DNA from: Terriglobia bacterium
GTDB taxonomy: Bacteria > Acidobacteriota > Terriglobia > Terriglobales > Acidobacteriaceae
Direction: 5' to 3'
Assembly: GCA_020073565.1 (NCBI GenBank)
Contig: JAIQEY010000013.1
Location: forward strand, 60,137 to 124,136
DNA: 64,000 nucleotides
Shown: piece by piece, positions 62,247 through 64,000 of the stretch
How the letters are laid out: every line of letters begins with the position of its first letter
Numbering within the stretch: position 1 is the stretch's first letter
Translations under genes and position numbers: made by a program
Notes under the pieces: generated by a model
What the model was told of the DNA's origin: nothing
The model's input: only the letters and a program-made list of their open reading frames with translations
The model's database searches: none

Positions 62247-62545
62247 ATGGCGGTTTTTCCTCGATTTTCCACTTTGCAATCTCTTCTTCCTATCCCCGAG
62301 CTGTGGAGTGTCTGTGAAAGCTGTGGGAGATGAGCAAGAAACGCGGTCCACTGTCCCGTCCATGCCCTGAGATCCACCGCAGGCGAGAGCGATTCTCCAC
62401 ATTAAGGGTAGAATTGGAATCGATTGACCTGAGAGGACCTGGGCGGTTTTTCCACATATCCGAACCGCCTACGGTTACTACTAGTTTTCTTGCTTTTGCA
62501 TTTGGTATAAGGAAGAAACAGAAGTAGAGTTCTGGGAGAGCCGAT
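62247..62545. other. dnaA-dnaN intergenic region
   Basis: About 300 bases, no gene. TTTTCCACA (62450-62458) and CTCCACATTAA (62395) are DnaA-box-like but imperfect, so this is a weak alternative origin site. Confidence 0.4.
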
Positions 62546-63697
62546 ATGCCGGTAGAAGTTGCCCCTGCCGCTGCCCCAGCGACAATGGAGCTTACAGTCA
62601 GCAAGTTTGAACTACTGCGTGAACTAACCGCGACCCAAGGAGTGGTGGAGCGCAAGACCACAATTCCGATTCTCTCGAATTATCTATTCGAAGCGGCTGG
62701 GGACAAGTTGTCACTGACGGCGACGGACCTCGACCTGAGCCTGCGCACTTCCTGCAATGCTAAGGTGAAAAAAGAAGGTGCCTGTACGATTCCGGCACGG
62801 AAGCTTTATGACTACGTAAGGTTGCTGCCCGATGCCGATATCACTATCAAGCTGCTGGAAAATCACTGGGTGAGCATCCGGTGCGGGCGGTCGAATACGA
62901 AGATGGTGGGGATGGCGCGATCGAATTTCCCGAGCTTACCGGTGTTTCCGGCGGCGGGTGTGGTGAAGATTCCCGCGGCGGTTTTGCGGTCGATGATTGC
63001 GAAGACCGGCTTTGCGATCGCGAGCGAGGAGTCTCGCTACACATTGAATGGCGCTTTGATGGTGCTGAAGACGGAGTCGATCACGATGGTGGCGACGGAT
63101 GGACATCGGTTGGCGCACATCGAGCGCGCGGGCGAGAAGTTTGAAGGCGTCTCCGGCGAGATGAAGACGCTGGTGCCGAAGAAAGCGATGGACGAACTAA
63201 AGTCCTTGCTGGACTCAGACGTTGAAACCATCGACTTTGCCAAGGATGAATCGACTCTGTTCTTCCGCGTGGGCCCTCGGCTGCTGACCTCGCGTCAACT
63301 CACGGGGCAATTCCCTAATTATGAAGCTGTGCTGCCGAAGGACAACAGCAAGTCCATCACTCTGCATGGCGAGGAATTGGGGGCGGCGATCGCACGCGTG
63401 GCACAATTTGCGGACGAGCGATCACGGGCGGTGCGGCTGCGTTTGGAGAAGGGCGAGTTGAAGCTGTCGGCGTCTTCGACGGAGACAGGCGAGTCCGAGG
63501 ATTCGCTTGAAGTGGAGTACAACGGCGATCCGATGGCGATCGGCTTCAACGCGCAGTACCTTATTGATTTCATCAAGGCGACGGGCTCGGGCGACGTGAA
63601 GCTTGAGCTTAAGGATCCGCAGTCGGCCGGGCAGCTGCGTCCCGCAGAAGGCGAAGACTACAAGTACCGGTATATTGTGATGCCGATGCGGATCTGA
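62546..63697 (+). CDS. dnaN: DNA polymerase III sliding clamp (beta subunit)
   Basis: 383 residues; GGGAG upstream of the ATG. Three clamp domains of ~120 residues, starting MELTVSKFELLRELTATQGV, with NYLFEAAGDKLSLTATDLDL and a C-terminal KYRYIVMPMRI that ends in the usual MPMR. Tethers the polymerase to DNA. The N-terminus has a ~13-residue Ala/Pro extension before the conserved part. Confidence 0.97.
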   Translation: MPVEVAPAAAPATMELTVSKFELLRELTATQGVVERKTTIPILSNYLFEAAGDKLSLTATDLDLSLRTSCNAKVKKEGACTIPARKLYDYVRLLPDADITIKLLENHWVSIRCGRSNTKMVGMARSNFPSLPVFPAAGVVKIPAAVLRSMIAKTGFAIASEESRYTLNGALMVLKTESITMVATDGHRLAHIERAGEKFEGVSGEMKTLVPKKAMDELKSLLDSDVETIDFAKDESTLFFRVGPRLLTSRQLTGQFPNYEAVLPKDNSKSITLHGEELGAAIARVAQFADERSRAVRLRLEKGELKLSASSTETGESEDSLEVEYNGDPMAIGFNAQYLIDFIKATGSGDVKLELKDPQSAGQLRPAEGEDYKYRYIVMPMRI

Positions 63698-63868
63698 AAG
63701 CGTTGTCGTCGGACTGTCCACCGCCAGAACTTACTCCCTGATCGTCCAAAGTCTCCCAAGCCGGACCGGCCAAGCGTGTACAAGGCACTAGGTTCATGTT
63801 GATGTATCCTTGACCAACTGCGCTTCTGCGTTTACATTTGCGCGCATTAACATTCATGGGAGGGTCAA

Positions 63869-64000
63869 ATGCTATCTGGCTTTAAGCAGTTCATCTTGCG
63901 CGGCAATGTGGTTGATATGGCAGTAGGTATTGTGGTGGGCGTGGCTTTCGGCGGAGTTGTGACTTCTCTGGTGAAGTCGCTGATTGAGCCGCTGATCGCG
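63869..64000 (+). CDS. mscL: Large-conductance mechanosensitive channel MscL, 5' part (partial)
   Basis: First 44 codons, reading [20 protein letters not shown] and then [19 protein letters not shown], as in MscL (the first membrane helix). AGGG lies upstream of the ATG at 63869. The gene runs off the right edge. Opens under membrane tension to release solutes. Confidence 0.93.
   Translation, partial: MLSGFKQFILRGNVVDMAVGIVVGVAFGGVVTSLVKSLIEPLIA

Noticed and set aside
62247..62545. dnaA-dnaN gap as the origin
   Set aside because: Only imperfect DnaA-box-like words, and no skew change here; the skew switch at ~21.3 kb fits better.

Overview
The window looks like a chromosome segment of an Acidobacteriota bacterium, probably class Terriglobia. 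This rests on the mix of gene families, the G+C-rich sequence and the abundant short palindromic repeats. It is an inference from recognised proteins, not from an rRNA gene; I see no rRNA or tRNA gene here.

Layout. 1-2.4 kb: the end of a flagellar switch block (fliM 3' end, fliN) and an MshEN-domain protein. 2.4-6.5 kb: a TetR-regulated efflux cassette (membrane-fusion protein, ABC ATPase, ABC-2 permease). 6.8-9.3 kb: secreted proteins. 9.7-17.1 kb: dnaB, a DEAD-box helicase, an RRM/receiver/small-basic-protein operon, a cold-shock protein and two conserved hypotheticals. 17.2-20.2 kb: an ECF sigma factor (broken by one extra base) with two DGPF/YCII partner proteins. 20.5-23.5 kb: rsmG, three parS-like sites, parA and parB. 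GC skew changes sign here, which suggests the replication origin, about 40 kb from dnaA. 23.5-27.9 kb: an accessory island with a VapBC-type toxin-antitoxin pair, a parB remnant, a Fic protein with a scrambled active site, and a three-gene operon encoding a putative PD-(D/E)XK nuclease. 28.6-50.9 kb: mostly metabolic and secreted proteins (a large modular GH13 enzyme, thioredoxin-like protein, ROK kinase, aldo/keto reductase, HU, phosphoesterase, gluQ). 51-64 kb: a core block with dodecin, rplU, rpmA, obgE, mnmE, rpmH, rnpA, yidD, yidC, jag, dnaA, dnaN and the start of mscL.

The most striking feature is at least six families of short palindromic or inverted repeats (called A-F below) scattered through the window. 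Most sit between genes, but several lie inside essential or core genes without breaking the frame: rsmG, parB, mnmE (twice) and the end of yidD. Two families, A and B, repeatedly occur together as a B-spacer-A unit of about 90-110 bp, reminiscent of REPINs. They appear to add stop-free peptide segments to housekeeping proteins.

Functionally, the core genes cover replication initiation and elongation (dnaA, dnaN, dnaB), chromosome segregation (parABS, HU), ribosome and tRNA maturation (rplU, rpmA, rpmH, rnpA, rsmG, mnmE, gluQ, obgE) and membrane insertion (yidC, yidD). The accessory genes around 23.5-28 kb look like a small conflict or defence region.
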